Assembly: GCA_038215555.1 (NCBI GenBank) | Contig: JBBQQT010000012.1 | Coordinates: forward strand, 1 to 42,090 | Source of the DNA: PFJX01 sp038215555 | GTDB taxonomy: Bacteria > Pseudomonadota > Gammaproteobacteria > Burkholderiales > Thiobacillaceae | Reading direction: 5' to 3' | Length of the DNA: 42,090 bases | Shown here: positions 30,308 through 39,339 of the stretch, one piece after another | Layout of the letters: each line of letters opens with the position of its first letter | Position numbering within the stretch: the stretch's first letter is position 1 | Program-made: the position numbers and the translations under genes | Notes under the pieces: generated by a model | The model's input: only the letters and a program-made list of their open reading frames with translations | Database searches by the model: none | What the model was told of the DNA's origin: nothing

Positions 30308-31609
30308 ATGGGCTTCCAGCAAGGCTTGAGCGGACTGAATGCCGCTTCCAAAAATCTCGATGTGATCAGCAACAACATCGCCAACGTCAGCACGGTGGGC
30401 TTCAAGTCGAGCCGGACCGAGTTTTCCGATGTCTATGCCACGGCCACCTTTGGCGCCAACAATCTGCAGGCCGGCTTGGGCGCGCAGACCGTCTCCGTGG
30501 CGCAGCAATTCACGCAAGGCGGCTTGAGCGTCAGCAGCAATCCACTCGATGTGGCGATCAGCGGCAACGGTTTTTTCCGCTTGAGCGGTGAGGCGGGGAA
30601 TACCTACACGCGCAGTGGCCAGTTCCGGATGGACAAGGATGGTTTCCTGGTCACCAACACCGGCGAAAACGTGACCGGATACACCACCCTGACGCTGGAT
30701 AATTTCAAGGTTGTCGGGACCAGCAATCTTGGGAATATCAAGATTGACCTGGATGGCATTAATGCCGATGCGACCACCGAATTGGCGCTCAACGTCAACC
30801 TGAATTCATCCGCTGTCCCGCCGGGTTCTTTGACGCCTCCCGTCGCCTTCGATGCGACCGTTCCGGCCAGTTACAACTACAGCACGTCGGTTTCTGTTTA
30901 TGACAGCCTGGGTACCGAACATACGGTGCGCTATTTCTTCGTCAAGGAAGACCCGGTTGCAACGCCCAACACCTGGACCGCCTATGCCTATCTGGACAAT
31001 ACCGCTCCAGGTTTGATAGGTGGAACCCCTCCGGGGGATCAGATAGATCTTAACGGTGCGGTGGCGGGTGGCGGCCATACGATGACGTTTTCGAATACCG
31101 GCAACCTGACAGGGGGTCTCACCGCGACCAACGCCTTAGACCCCATCGTAATCAGCGGTGCGGAAAATTTAGTCATCAATATGGATTTCACCGGCTCCAG
31201 CCAGTATTTCGGCGGCTCCGGCGTCAATTCAGTGAGTCAGAACGGTTTCCAGAGCGGTAGTCTGGTCGGTCTCGGCATCGGTGACGATGGCGTCATCTCG
31301 GGTCGTTACAGCAATGGCGTCAATCAGCCGCTGCAGCAACTCGTGCTGGTCACCTTCCGCAATCCGCAGTCGATGGTGCCGGTGGGGCAGAGCCAGTGGG
31401 TGGCAACGCTGGATGCCGGCGCAGAAACCATCAACAAGCCGGGCGAGGGCGTGGCTGGCCTGGTTCAGTCGAATTCGGTGGAAGATTCGAATACCGATCT
31501 GACCGGTGAACTGGTCAACCTGATCATCGCGCAGCGTCTGTATCAGGCCAATGCGCAAAGCATTACCGCGCAGAGCACGATCTTGCAGACCTTGGTCAAC
31601 CTGCGTTGA
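30308..31609 (+). CDS. flgE: Flagellar hook protein FlgE
   Basis: The 433-residue hook subunit has the axial N-terminus DVISNNIANVSTVGFKSSRT, with LDVAISGNGFFRL. The C-terminus, VNLIIAQRLYQANAQSITAQ, ends in TILQTLVNLR. The variable middle (about 150-300) forms the outer hook domains. It is preceded by TAAGGAGCGG. The length is normal for Beta- and Gammaproteobacteria. Confidence 0.97.
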   Translation: MGFQQGLSGLNAASKNLDVISNNIANVSTVGFKSSRTEFSDVYATATFGANNLQAGLGAQTVSVAQQFTQGGLSVSSNPLDVAISGNGFFRLSGEAGNTYTRSGQFRMDKDGFLVTNTGENVTGYTTLTLDNFKVVGTSNLGNIKIDLDGINADATTELALNVNLNSSAVPPGSLTPPVAFDATVPASYNYSTSVSVYDSLGTEHTVRYFFVKEDPVATPNTWTAYAYLDNTAPGLIGGTPPGDQIDLNGAVAGGGHTMTFSNTGNLTGGLTATNALDPIVISGAENLVINMDFTGSSQYFGGSGVNSVSQNGFQSGSLVGLGIGDDGVISGRYSNGVNQPLQQLVLVTFRNPQSMVPVGQSQWVATLDAGAETINKPGEGVAGLVQSNSVEDSNTDLTGELVNLIIAQRLYQANAQSITAQSTILQTLVNLR

Positions 31610-31644
31610 TCGCGTTCAACCGAAGCCCGGACGAGATCAGCTGA

Positions 31645-32385
31645 ATGGACCGCGTAATCTACATCGCCATGACTGGCGCCCGCGAGGTGACTCGCCAGCA
31701 GGCGGCGGTATCGCACAATCTGGCCAATATCTCGACGCATGGTTTCAAGCAGGAATTGAACGTGTTCCGCGCTTTGCCGGTGGTTGGCGAAGGCGCCAGA
31801 ACGCGCGCTTTCGTGCTGGAAACGACGCCGCGCAGCGACTTTACCCCCGGTGCGATCCAGCAGACCGAACGGCCGCTTGATGTGGCAGTGCGCGGTCCGG
31901 GCTGGATTGCGGTGCAGGATGCCAACGGCCAGGAGGCTTACACCCGCATGGGGCATTTGCAGATCAGCCAGAACGGCATCATGCAGACCACCAACGGGCT
32001 GAATGTGCTGGGTGATGCCGGCCCGGTGGCGGTGCCGCCGGATCAGGAACTGCTGATCGGCAAGGATGGCACGGTGTCCACCGTGCCGATCGGTCAGAAC
32101 CTGAACGCGGTCGCCATCGCCGGCCGCATCAAGCTGGTGAACCCGGCGGAAGTTGATCTGGTGCGCGGCGAAGATGGTCTGTTTCGGCAGAAGTCGGGCC
32201 AGCCGGCTGAGGCGGATGCGAATGTGACCTTGATCTCCGGTGCGCTTGAAAGCAGCAACGTGAACCCCGCCGAGGCGATGGTCAGTATGGTCAGCCTGGC
32301 GCGCCAGTTCGAGATGCAGATGCGGGTGATCCGCGCCGCCGAAGACAACAACCGCAGTGCCGACAAAGTGCTGTCGGCCACCTGA
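31645..32385 (+). CDS. flgF: Flagellar basal-body rod protein FlgF
   Basis: The 246-residue proximal-rod protein has N-terminal MDRVIYIAMTGAREVTRQQA, then SHNLANISTHGFKQEL, and LDVAVRGPGWIAVQD. The C-terminus is VNPAEAMVSMVSLARQFEMQ. The start MDR(V/L)IY is typical of FlgF. The 35-base gap from flgE carries only a weak ribosome-binding site. Confidence 0.97.
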   Translation: MDRVIYIAMTGAREVTRQQAAVSHNLANISTHGFKQELNVFRALPVVGEGARTRAFVLETTPRSDFTPGAIQQTERPLDVAVRGPGWIAVQDANGQEAYTRMGHLQISQNGIMQTTNGLNVLGDAGPVAVPPDQELLIGKDGTVSTVPIGQNLNAVAIAGRIKLVNPAEVDLVRGEDGLFRQKSGQPAEADANVTLISGALESSNVNPAEAMVSMVSLARQFEMQMRVIRAAEDNNRSADKVLSAT

Positions 32386-32418
32386 TGATTTGCTGATAAC
32401 GCACCCTTAGGACTCCAC

Positions 32419-33204
32419 ATGCTCCGTTCCCTGCATATCGCCCGTACTGGTCTGGATACTCAGCAAACCCAGCTGGATGTGATCTCCAACAACCTGGCCA
32501 ACGTCTCCACCACCGGCTTCAAGAAGAGCCGCGCGATTTTTGAAGACCTGCTGTATCAGACCATCCGCCAACCTGGTGCGCAGTCGTCGCAGCAGACCCA
32601 GTTGCCGTCCGGTTTCCAACTCGGTGTCGGTGCCCGCACGGTGGCGACGGAGCGAATTCATCAACAGGGCGGTTTGCAGCAGACCAACAATTCGCTCGAT
32701 ATCGCAATCAACGGACGCGGTTTTTTCCAGATTCAGATGCCTGATGGCGGCACTGCCTATACCCGCGATGGTTCGTTCCAGGTCGATAGCCAGGGCACGC
32801 TGGTCACCGCCAGCGGCTACCCGGTGCAGCCCAACTTGCAGATCCCGAACGATGCGCTGGTGGTCAGCATTGCGCGTGACGGCATCGTCAGCGTGACGCA
32901 GCCGGGCAATCCCAACACGGTGACCGAGCTGGGCCAGTTGCAACTGGCGACCTTCGTCAATACCGCCGGTCTGCAAAGCCAGGGCGAGAACCTGTATCTG
33001 GAAACAGCCGCCTCCGGCGCGCCACAGGTCAATAACCCCGGCACGGAAGGCCTTGGCGTACTCAACCAGAGTTTTATCGAAACCTCGAACGTCAATGTGG
33101 CCGAGGAGCTGGTCAACATGATCGTCGCACAACGCGCTTTCGAGCTGAATTCGCGCGCCATCACCACGTCGGACCAGATGTTGCAGCGCTTGACGCAACT
33201 TTAA
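32419..33204 (+). CDS. flgG: Flagellar distal rod protein FlgG
   Basis: The 261-residue distal-rod protein has N-terminal MLRSLHIARTGLDTQQTQLD, followed by NNLANVSTTGFKKSRAIFED and LDIAINGRGFFQIQ. The C-terminus is NVAEELVNMIVAQRAFELNS. It matches FlgG in length and in almost every conserved segment. It starts 33 bases after flgF. The distal rod crosses the peptidoglycan and sits inside the P and L rings encoded next. Confidence 0.98.
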   Translation: MLRSLHIARTGLDTQQTQLDVISNNLANVSTTGFKKSRAIFEDLLYQTIRQPGAQSSQQTQLPSGFQLGVGARTVATERIHQQGGLQQTNNSLDIAINGRGFFQIQMPDGGTAYTRDGSFQVDSQGTLVTASGYPVQPNLQIPNDALVVSIARDGIVSVTQPGNPNTVTELGQLQLATFVNTAGLQSQGENLYLETAASGAPQVNNPGTEGLGVLNQSFIETSNVNVAEELVNMIVAQRAFELNSRAITTSDQMLQRLTQL

Positions 33205-33226
33205 GCCGAGCTGACAGGAGACTGAC

Positions 33227-33910
33227 ATGAGCCGCTTATTTGTCTTGCTTGCCTTGCTTGCCCTCGTCGCGGGTTGTGCCACGCCACCGCCGGCGACCGC
33301 GATCAAAATGCCGCTGAACGTGCGGCCGGAGGCGTTGGCCAGCGTGCCGGTCAATAATGGCGCGATCTTCCAGCCGGCGCCGAGTCAGGCGCGCCCGGGC
33401 GTGAGCTTGTTCGAGGATCGCAAGGCGCGTTATGTCGGCGATACGCTGACCGTCAACCTGACTGAGAAAACCGAGGCCAAGCGCAAGTCGGAAACTACGG
33501 ATGAGCGCAGCGCCAAAGCCAACCTTGATGTGCCCAGCCCGAAGATTCTTGGCGCAACACGGGGTATTGGCGCCAGTTCCTGGACTGCATCCGGCGATAC
33601 CTCGCGCGAGCTGAAGGACAACGAAACCAATTCCAACAGCGTCACCGGCTCAATCACGGTGACCGTGGTGGAAGTGCTGCCGAATGGCAATCTGGTGGTT
33701 GCCGGCGAGAAGCAGGTGGCGATCAACAGCGATACCGAATACATCCGCCTGGCCGGTGTGGTCAATCCGAACCAGATCAGCAGCACCAACAGCATCAATT
33801 CGACGCAACTGGCAAATGTCCAGTTCGAGTCGAAGAACAGCCAGAGCGTCGACAAGTCGCAGTTTGCCAGCATGCTGGCGAGACTGCTGATGACTGTGTT
33901 GCCGTTCTAG
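33227..33910 (+). CDS. flgH: Flagellar L-ring lipoprotein FlgH
   Basis: The 227-residue outer-membrane lipoprotein has a signal peptide with lipobox LVAGC (Cys17). The core carries SLFEDRKARYVGDTLTVNL, VTVVEVLPNGNLVVAGEKQV and the C-terminal FASMLARLLMTVLPF. It forms the L ring around the rod in the outer membrane, consistent with a Gram-negative host. The ribosome-binding site is CAGGAGACTGAC. Confidence 0.98.
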   Translation: MSRLFVLLALLALVAGCATPPPATAIKMPLNVRPEALASVPVNNGAIFQPAPSQARPGVSLFEDRKARYVGDTLTVNLTEKTEAKRKSETTDERSAKANLDVPSPKILGATRGIGASSWTASGDTSRELKDNETNSNSVTGSITVTVVEVLPNGNLVVAGEKQVAINSDTEYIRLAGVVNPNQISSTNSINSTQLANVQFESKNSQSVDKSQFASMLARLLMTVLPF

Positions 33911-33919
33911 GAGTTGGCG

Positions 33920-35005
33920 ATGAAACACTGGCTTGCATTCATTCTTCTGACGTCTCTGGCGCAACCGCTGCTGGCTGAACGAGTGAAGGACATCGCCACC
34001 ATGGCTGGTGTGCGGTCCAACCCGCTGATCGGCTACGGCGTTGTGGTCGGTCTCGACGGTACCGGCGATTCCAGCCAGTCGATGACCAATCAAAGCATGG
34101 CAACGCTGCTTGGTCAGCTGGGCGTGCAGCAGAATGCCGCCGCGATCAAATCGAAGAATGTCGCGGCGGTTACCTTGACTGCGGTGATGCCGCCGTACGC
34201 GCGTCCCGGTCAACAGCTCGATGTCACCGTCTCCAGCCTGGGCAATGCCAAGAGCCTGCGCGGCGGCACTTTGTTGTTGAGCCCGCTGAAAGGCGCCGAT
34301 GGCCAGATTTACGCGCTGGCGCAGGGCAATCTGCTGGTCGGCGGCGCGGGGGCTGGCGGCGCTGGTGGCGGCACGCAGATCAATCATCTCTCGGCCGGCC
34401 GCATTCCTTCCGGCGCTACCGTCGAACGCGGTGTGCCGACGGCGCTGGGCCAAGGCGATTTTGTTCATCTGGAATTGCGCGAATCCGACTTCACCACCGC
34501 CAGCCGCTTGATGGAGGCGGTAGATCGCGCTTTCGGCAAAGGTTCGGCGCAAGCCCTGGATGGGCGCGTGGTCCGCGTCAAGGCGCCCGCCGAGTCAGGT
34601 GCCCGGGTGGCTTTCCTGTCGAAGCTGGAGAACATCAATCTGAATCCGGGTACGCCGATGCCACGCGTGATCATCAATCCGCGCACTGGTTCCATCGTCA
34701 TGAATCAGCTGGTCAGCCTGGAGAAATGCGCCATTGCGCATGGCAATTTGACGGTCACCGTGAATACCGAAACCGATGTTTCGCAGCCGAATCCGTTGGC
34801 GGGTGGGGAGACCGTGGTGACGCAGAAAACCGATGTCGAGATCAAGAGCGACAAAGGCGAACTGATGGTGCTGCCGTCTTCCGCCACGCTGAATGATGTG
34901 GTGAAGGCGCTCAATGCGGTCGGCGCGACCCCGCAGGATTTGCTGGCGATCCTGCAGGCGATGAAAGCCTCCGGCGCGTTGAAAGCGGAACTCGAGGTGA
35001 TCTGA
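33920..35005 (+). CDS. flgI: Flagellar P-ring protein FlgI
   Basis: The 361-residue periplasmic protein has a Sec signal peptide (MKHWLAFILLTSLAQPLLA) and the family hallmarks VRSNPLIGYGVVVGLDGTGD, AAVTLTAVMPPYARPGQQLD, MPRVIINPRTGSIVM and VGATPQDLLAILQAMKASGA. It forms the P ring in the peptidoglycan layer. The ATG at 33920 is chosen over a TTG at 33914, because GGAG in CTAGGAGTTGGCG is correctly spaced for the ATG. Its stop codon overlaps the flgJ start by one base (TGATG). Confidence 0.98.
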   Translation: MKHWLAFILLTSLAQPLLAERVKDIATMAGVRSNPLIGYGVVVGLDGTGDSSQSMTNQSMATLLGQLGVQQNAAAIKSKNVAAVTLTAVMPPYARPGQQLDVTVSSLGNAKSLRGGTLLLSPLKGADGQIYALAQGNLLVGGAGAGGAGGGTQINHLSAGRIPSGATVERGVPTALGQGDFVHLELRESDFTTASRLMEAVDRAFGKGSAQALDGRVVRVKAPAESGARVAFLSKLENINLNPGTPMPRVIINPRTGSIVMNQLVSLEKCAIAHGNLTVTVNTETDVSQPNPLAGGETVVTQKTDVEIKSDKGELMVLPSSATLNDVVKALNAVGATPQDLLAILQAMKASGALKAELEVI

Positions 35006-35940
35006 TGCTGGTCGGCAACGAACGTCTCGCGATCGATGTCGCCGATGCCCAGGCGCTGAAAGGCCGCGCCGCGTCGGGCGATCCGGAGGCGTTGCGTTCG
35101 GCGGCGCGTCAGTTTGAGTCGATGTTGGTGGCGCAGATGTTCAAAACCATGCGCGAGACCCGCTTCAACGAAGAAGACGATCCGATGACCGGCGGCGAGG
35201 GCGTCAAACTTTACCGCGAAATGCTCGACCAGCAATGGGCGAGCCGCCTCTCCGCCGGCAAAGGCCTCGGTTTTGCCGAGATGATGGTGAAGGCGATGGA
35301 AAGTCGCGGTATGGCTGGCGTGCCCGACGCCACGCCGCAGGTGGCCGGCATGCCTGACATCCGGCAGCCGGTTGCGGCTGCGCTGAATTCTGCGCAAAAC
35401 GCTGTACCCAGTCCCGCAGTGACTGCGTCTGCGGCCAGTTCGGCAAGCAATTCAATTGCTGGCAACCTGGGTTCGATCAGCCGCAAACAAGATTTCCTGG
35501 AAACCATGAAGCCGCATGCCGAAGTTGCCGCCGCCGCGACGGGGGTACCGGCTCGCTTCATCCTGGCGCATGCGGCGCTTGAATCCGGTTGGGGTCAGCG
35601 CGAGATTCGCGGCGCCAACGGCGATGCCAGTCATAACCTGTTCGGCATCAAGGCTGGCGCCAGTTGGGATGGCGCCTCGGTGCAGACCTTGACCACCGAA
35701 TACCGCCAGGGCGTGCCAATGAAGCTGCAGCAGAATTTCCGCGCCTATGACGGCTACAGCGCCGGCTTCACCGATTACGCCAATTTGCTGAAATCACGCT
35801 ACGGCGCAGCGCTCGCCGGCGATGATCTGACGGCTGATGTATTCGCCCAAGGACTTGCCGCCGGGGGTTATGCCACCGACCCGGCTTATGCCGGGAAATT
35901 GAAATCCGTTATCGCCAGCGTGGCGATGGCGGGGGTTTGA
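35005..35940 (+). CDS. flgJ: Flagellar rod-cap protein and peptidoglycan hydrolase FlgJ
   Basis: The 311-residue bifunctional protein has an N-terminal rod-binding domain (residues ~25-95, RQFESMLVAQMFKTMRET) that caps rod assembly. An Ala/Ser/Pro-rich linker (~105-150) leads to a C-terminal glucosaminidase domain (~155-310) with the catalytic-site segment ILAHAALESGWGQREI. This two-domain form is typical of Beta- and Gammaproteobacteria. It is translationally coupled to flgI by a one-base overlap. Confidence 0.97.
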   Translation: MLVGNERLAIDVADAQALKGRAASGDPEALRSAARQFESMLVAQMFKTMRETRFNEEDDPMTGGEGVKLYREMLDQQWASRLSAGKGLGFAEMMVKAMESRGMAGVPDATPQVAGMPDIRQPVAAALNSAQNAVPSPAVTASAASSASNSIAGNLGSISRKQDFLETMKPHAEVAAAATGVPARFILAHAALESGWGQREIRGANGDASHNLFGIKAGASWDGASVQTLTTEYRQGVPMKLQQNFRAYDGYSAGFTDYANLLKSRYGAALAGDDLTADVFAQGLAAGGYATDPAYAGKLKSVIASVAMAGV

Positions 35941-35955
35941 CGGAAGAATTCCGTC
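35939..35955 (+). other. Small palindrome between flgJ and flgK
   Basis: GACGGAA and TTCCGTC surround three bases and begin inside the flgJ stop codon. Without a T tract it is not a clear terminator, but it could set a processing or attenuation point between rod genes and the junction-protein genes. Confidence 0.35.
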
Positions 35956-35990
35956 TTGGAAACAGGTTTTGCAGGTAACAGGAGGTTGCC

Positions 35991-37409
35991 ATGGCAACTG
36001 GATTGCTCGGAGTTTCACTCACTGGTCTGGCTGCTGCGCAGGCGGGAATTCGCACCGCGCAGCACAATATTTCCAACATCAATACGCCCGGCTTTAGGCG
36101 CCAGGAAGTTAATTACTCATCACTCACGCCCGATCAGGCCGGTGCAAGTTTTTATGGCACAGGCGTGGGGGTTACCACAGTACGTAATCTATACAGTCAG
36201 TTTCAGGACAGCCAGGTTTTGCTGAATCAGGCCCAGTTGTCGCGCAACGAGGCTTTATCAACCCAGGCCAGCCAGATCGACAGCCTGACCGGCAATCCGA
36301 ATAGCGGTCTGAGCAGTGCGATGAATGCCTTCTTCGACGCCGCGCAGACAGTCGCAAGCGACCCTGCTTCAAATGTGGCTCGGCAAGTGATGTTGTCTGC
36401 CGGGAGCAATCTGGTATCACGTTTCAACACGCTGGCAACTTCGTTGGATGATTTGCGCAAAGGGACCAATCGCGACATCGCGACGACAGTGACGCGCATT
36501 AATACCTTGGCCGGGCAGGTCGCGGCCATGAGTGGCAACATCACCCGCTTTGAGTCCGGAATCGGCCAGTTGGCGAATGATCTGCGGGATCAGCGCGATC
36601 AACTGGTCGGTGAGTTGAACAAGCTGGTCAACATCACACCTGTGCAGCAAGGTGATGGCACCTACAACTTGTTCATCGGCAACGGACAACCGCTGGTCGT
36701 TGGTGCCAGCGTGACGCCGATGGTCAGTATTCCGGATACGACCAATCCGGGATTCGATGTGCCGGCTTTTAATCTGGCCGGCGGCAGCCAAATGCCGCTT
36801 GATGCCTCGATTATCAGCGGCGGCAAACTGGGCGGCCTGCTCGCAGCGCGCGAATCTGTGCTGATGCCGGCAAGAGCGGATCTGGATACGCTGGCTTTCG
36901 AGCTGGCGACTCAATTTAATGCCCAACACACTGTTGGCTTTGATAAAAGCGGTGCCGCAGGTATCAACTTCTTTACTGACCTGACCACACTTGCGACGCC
37001 ACCGAAAGGGGCCGCTTTTGGAATGTCGATGAACATTGCGATGAACGATCCAGATCTGATCGCGGCATCTGCGACGGCCCCGGGCAGTCCGGGGGACAAC
37101 ACGAATGCGTTGTTGCTTGCTGGTTTGCAGACGGCACCGAATACGGTCAACGGAAGTGATACTTTTTTCAGCTTCTATGCGCAACTTGTTTCCCGAACGG
37201 CAACCGTGGCCTCAGAGGCGGATATCGGGGTCGCAGCTTTCGAGACATTGACGCGAATTTCGACTCAAGCGCAGCAGTCCGTTTCTGGTGTTAATCTGGA
37301 CGAAGAAGCGACGAATCTGATCCGTTTTCAGCAGGCTTATCAGGCTTCCGCAAGGGCGATGCAAATTGCCTCAGGATTGTTTGATGATCTGATTTCCAGC
37401 CTGCGATAA
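35991..37409 (+). CDS. flgK: Flagellar hook-filament junction protein FlgK (HAP1)
   Basis: The 472-residue axial protein has N-terminal GVSLTGLAAAQAGIRTAQHN, then ISNINTPGFRRQEVNY, and C-terminal VNLDEEATNLIRFQQAYQAS ending GLFDDLISSLR, both diagnostic for FlgK. It forms the first junction layer between hook and filament. It is somewhat shorter than the E. coli protein (547), the difference falling in the variable middle. A very strong ribosome-binding site (CAGGAGGTTGCC) precedes the ATG. No sigma-28 promoter is visible in the 50-base gap. Confidence 0.97.
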   Translation: MATGLLGVSLTGLAAAQAGIRTAQHNISNINTPGFRRQEVNYSSLTPDQAGASFYGTGVGVTTVRNLYSQFQDSQVLLNQAQLSRNEALSTQASQIDSLTGNPNSGLSSAMNAFFDAAQTVASDPASNVARQVMLSAGSNLVSRFNTLATSLDDLRKGTNRDIATTVTRINTLAGQVAAMSGNITRFESGIGQLANDLRDQRDQLVGELNKLVNITPVQQGDGTYNLFIGNGQPLVVGASVTPMVSIPDTTNPGFDVPAFNLAGGSQMPLDASIISGGKLGGLLAARESVLMPARADLDTLAFELATQFNAQHTVGFDKSGAAGINFFTDLTTLATPPKGAAFGMSMNIAMNDPDLIAASATAPGSPGDNTNALLLAGLQTAPNTVNGSDTFFSFYAQLVSRTATVASEADIGVAAFETLTRISTQAQQSVSGVNLDEEATNLIRFQQAYQASARAMQIASGLFDDLISSLR

Positions 37410-37418
37410 GGAGACAAC

Positions 37419-38414
37419 ATGCGCATTGATTCTTTGACTTATCTCAGTACCAGCCTGGTTGGCATCCAGAGCAATCAAAACGGCATTGCCCGTTTGAATC
37501 AACAGATCGCAACCGGCTTGCGGATGCAATCCAGCAAAGATGATCCGATCAGCGCGGTCAAAGCGATGGAATTGAGTGAGCGCATCGCCGTAAGGACCCA
37601 ATATGCGGAAAACCAGACCAAGGCCGAGTTGGATCTGAAGTACGAAAATGTGGCGTTGCGGGAAATGGGTTCCGTCTTGAATCAGGTACGCGGCTTGTTG
37701 CTGAGTGCCAGTTCATCCCAGACCGTACCCTTGGGCAGCGCTTACTCGGCGCAGTTGAAGGGGGCGTTCGATCAATTGCTCGACTTGGCGAACACGCGCA
37801 ATACGGCTGGTGAGTACATTTTTGGTGGAACCGCCACAAATTTGCAGCCATTTGCCAACGGCAGCACAAGCACAGTGCCCGCTGCGACCACCTTTGGCGG
37901 CGCTCCCCCCCCCGGTCCGGCGGTAATCTCTGCGACGCGCGAGATTCAGATTGGCTCCAGTCAACGCGTGCAGGTGACGGACAGCCTTACCGGTGCGTTA
38001 AGTTTTACCGATGCGGAGGCGGGAGCGGCCATCATTGATGCGGCAAATCCTGCTTTTGTCCCTGCAACCGGTCGGCATGATGTCTTGCAAAATCTGGCGC
38101 ATGCCATCACCACCATCGCAGCAGGCACGGCGACGGATGAAAATATGCAGAGCTATATCTCCATCGTTGATGTGGCGGCAAGAAAACTCAATGAAATTGA
38201 ACAGCGTGTTGCCGGGGCGTTGACCGAGATCAAAAGCTTGAGAGCGTCGTCAGAGGCTGTTTTGTTATTGGAAAAGAACGCGCTGAGTGACCTGACCCAA
38301 GTCGATAAAGCCGCCGCCATCGTTGAACTGCAAAGCCGCCAGACCTCGCTGGAGGCGATCAGTCGCGCTTATGCACTGACTTCAGGCTTGTCGCTGTTCA
38401 ATTACCTGAGCTGA
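37419..38414 (+). CDS. flgL: Flagellar hook-filament junction protein FlgL (HAP3)
   Basis: The 331-residue flagellin-related junction protein has N-terminal NQNGIARLNQQIATGLRMQS, then SKDDPISAVKAMEL. The C-terminus has VELQSRQTSLEAISRAYALT and ends SGLSLFNYLS. It is preceded by AAGGAGACAAC and is the last gene of the operon. A run of nine C residues (37905-37913) lies in the middle of the gene, in the variable region encoding APPPGP. Loss or gain of one C would shift the frame and truncate the protein at roughly two thirds of its length. Confidence 0.97.
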   Translation: MRIDSLTYLSTSLVGIQSNQNGIARLNQQIATGLRMQSSKDDPISAVKAMELSERIAVRTQYAENQTKAELDLKYENVALREMGSVLNQVRGLLLSASSSQTVPLGSAYSAQLKGAFDQLLDLANTRNTAGEYIFGGTATNLQPFANGSTSTVPAATTFGGAPPPGPAVISATREIQIGSSQRVQVTDSLTGALSFTDAEAGAAIIDAANPAFVPATGRHDVLQNLAHAITTIAAGTATDENMQSYISIVDVAARKLNEIEQRVAGALTEIKSLRASSEAVLLLEKNALSDLTQVDKAAAIVELQSRQTSLEAISRAYALTSGLSLFNYLS

Positions 38415-38465
38415 GTTTTCGCTCTTGCATCGCAGGTTTTGGGTTGCCTGGAGCGCTTCGATTTT

Positions 38466-39323
38466 TTATTGGATTTCGCGCAGCACCCGGAAACCTAGAT
38501 TGACGTCCAGTTCGTCGAACCAGCGTGGCTTGCGTGCGGCGGAGCGCGAATGCCAGGCCGATTCAAACCAGGAGCCGCCTTTGGTGACGTACCAGCGGCC
38601 GGTTTTGCCCGGGCTGTTCGGGTCGGCCGGACCTTCCCAGAGGGTGCTGGTGAATTCCCAGACATTGCCGTGCATGTCGTGCAGGCCCCACAAGTTGGCC
38701 GGATAAAGGCCGACATCGATCGCCTGATTCATCGGCGCGCAAAACGGCAAAAAACGCCGCCAGCCGGCCACACTGTGGCCAACGATCTGAAACGAGCCGG
38801 TATTCGCCTCGCTACAACCGAGATCATCGCCAAAGCAATACCGCGTTGCGCTTCCAGCGCGGGCGGCGTATTCCCATTCCGCTTCAGTTGGCAGGCGGTA
38901 GATCTGGCCAGTCTGGTGCGATAACCAGGCCAAGTAAGCGGTGGCCTCTTCGCGGCTGACATTGGTCACCGGCTGGCGTCCTTCGGTGCGCACCCGATGT
39001 TCCGGCCATTGGTGGCCGCTGGCTTCGGCATAGCGCTGGAATTCATCGGCGGTGACGCAAAAGCGACCGATGCCGAAGGCTTGTTCGATGTGGACTTGGC
39101 GCGGCGTGAATTCACCAAACTTGCGGTTCGTCTCCGGATTGCCCTGGGTGTAGACGCCAACCGGAATCAACGCCAGTTCCGGTCCGCTGCTGCCGTCGCG
39201 CAGCGTGTCGTGAAAAGGCTGGCTGACGCCGCACTGGCGGGCGCCGTTTTCCTGCAACGCGCGCAGTTGAACGGGGCTGAGGTCGTGTACGAAGGGAGCA
39301 TGCAGATCGATGGGTGCGTTCAT
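38466..39323 (-). CDS. SUMF1/FGE-fold (formylglycine-generating-enzyme-like) protein
   Basis: The 285-residue single-domain protein has the FGE-sulfatase fold: LIPVGVYTQGN, PVTNVSREEATAYLAWLSHQ, YRLPTEAEWEYAARAG, GLHDMHGNVWEFTSTLW and TKGGSWFESAWHSRSAARK with NLGFRVLREI. The Cys pair that binds copper in true formylglycine-generating enzymes is absent from the KGGSW segment, and no sulfatase gene is nearby. Sulfatase activation is therefore unlikely. Many such proteins are structural or belong to iron-dependent or defence systems. No signal peptide is seen. It lies 16 bases downstream of moaC on the same strand. Confidence 0.85.
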   Translation of the reverse strand: MNAPIDLHAPFVHDLSPVQLRALQENGARQCGVSQPFHDTLRDGSSGPELALIPVGVYTQGNPETNRKFGEFTPRQVHIEQAFGIGRFCVTADEFQRYAEASGHQWPEHRVRTEGRQPVTNVSREEATAYLAWLSHQTGQIYRLPTEAEWEYAARAGSATRYCFGDDLGCSEANTGSFQIVGHSVAGWRRFLPFCAPMNQAIDVGLYPANLWGLHDMHGNVWEFTSTLWEGPADPNSPGKTGRWYVTKGGSWFESAWHSRSAARKPRWFDELDVNLGFRVLREIQ

Positions 39324-39339
39324 GATGGGTATCTCAAGT

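Noticed and set aside
35941..35990. A separate sigma-28 promoter for flgK-flgL
   Set aside because: No TAAA and GCCGATAA pair occurs in the gap; it contains only a small palindrome and a strong ribosome-binding site.
38415..38465. A terminator after flgL
   Set aside because: A T-rich stretch is present but no stable stem precedes it; the evidence is too weak to annotate.
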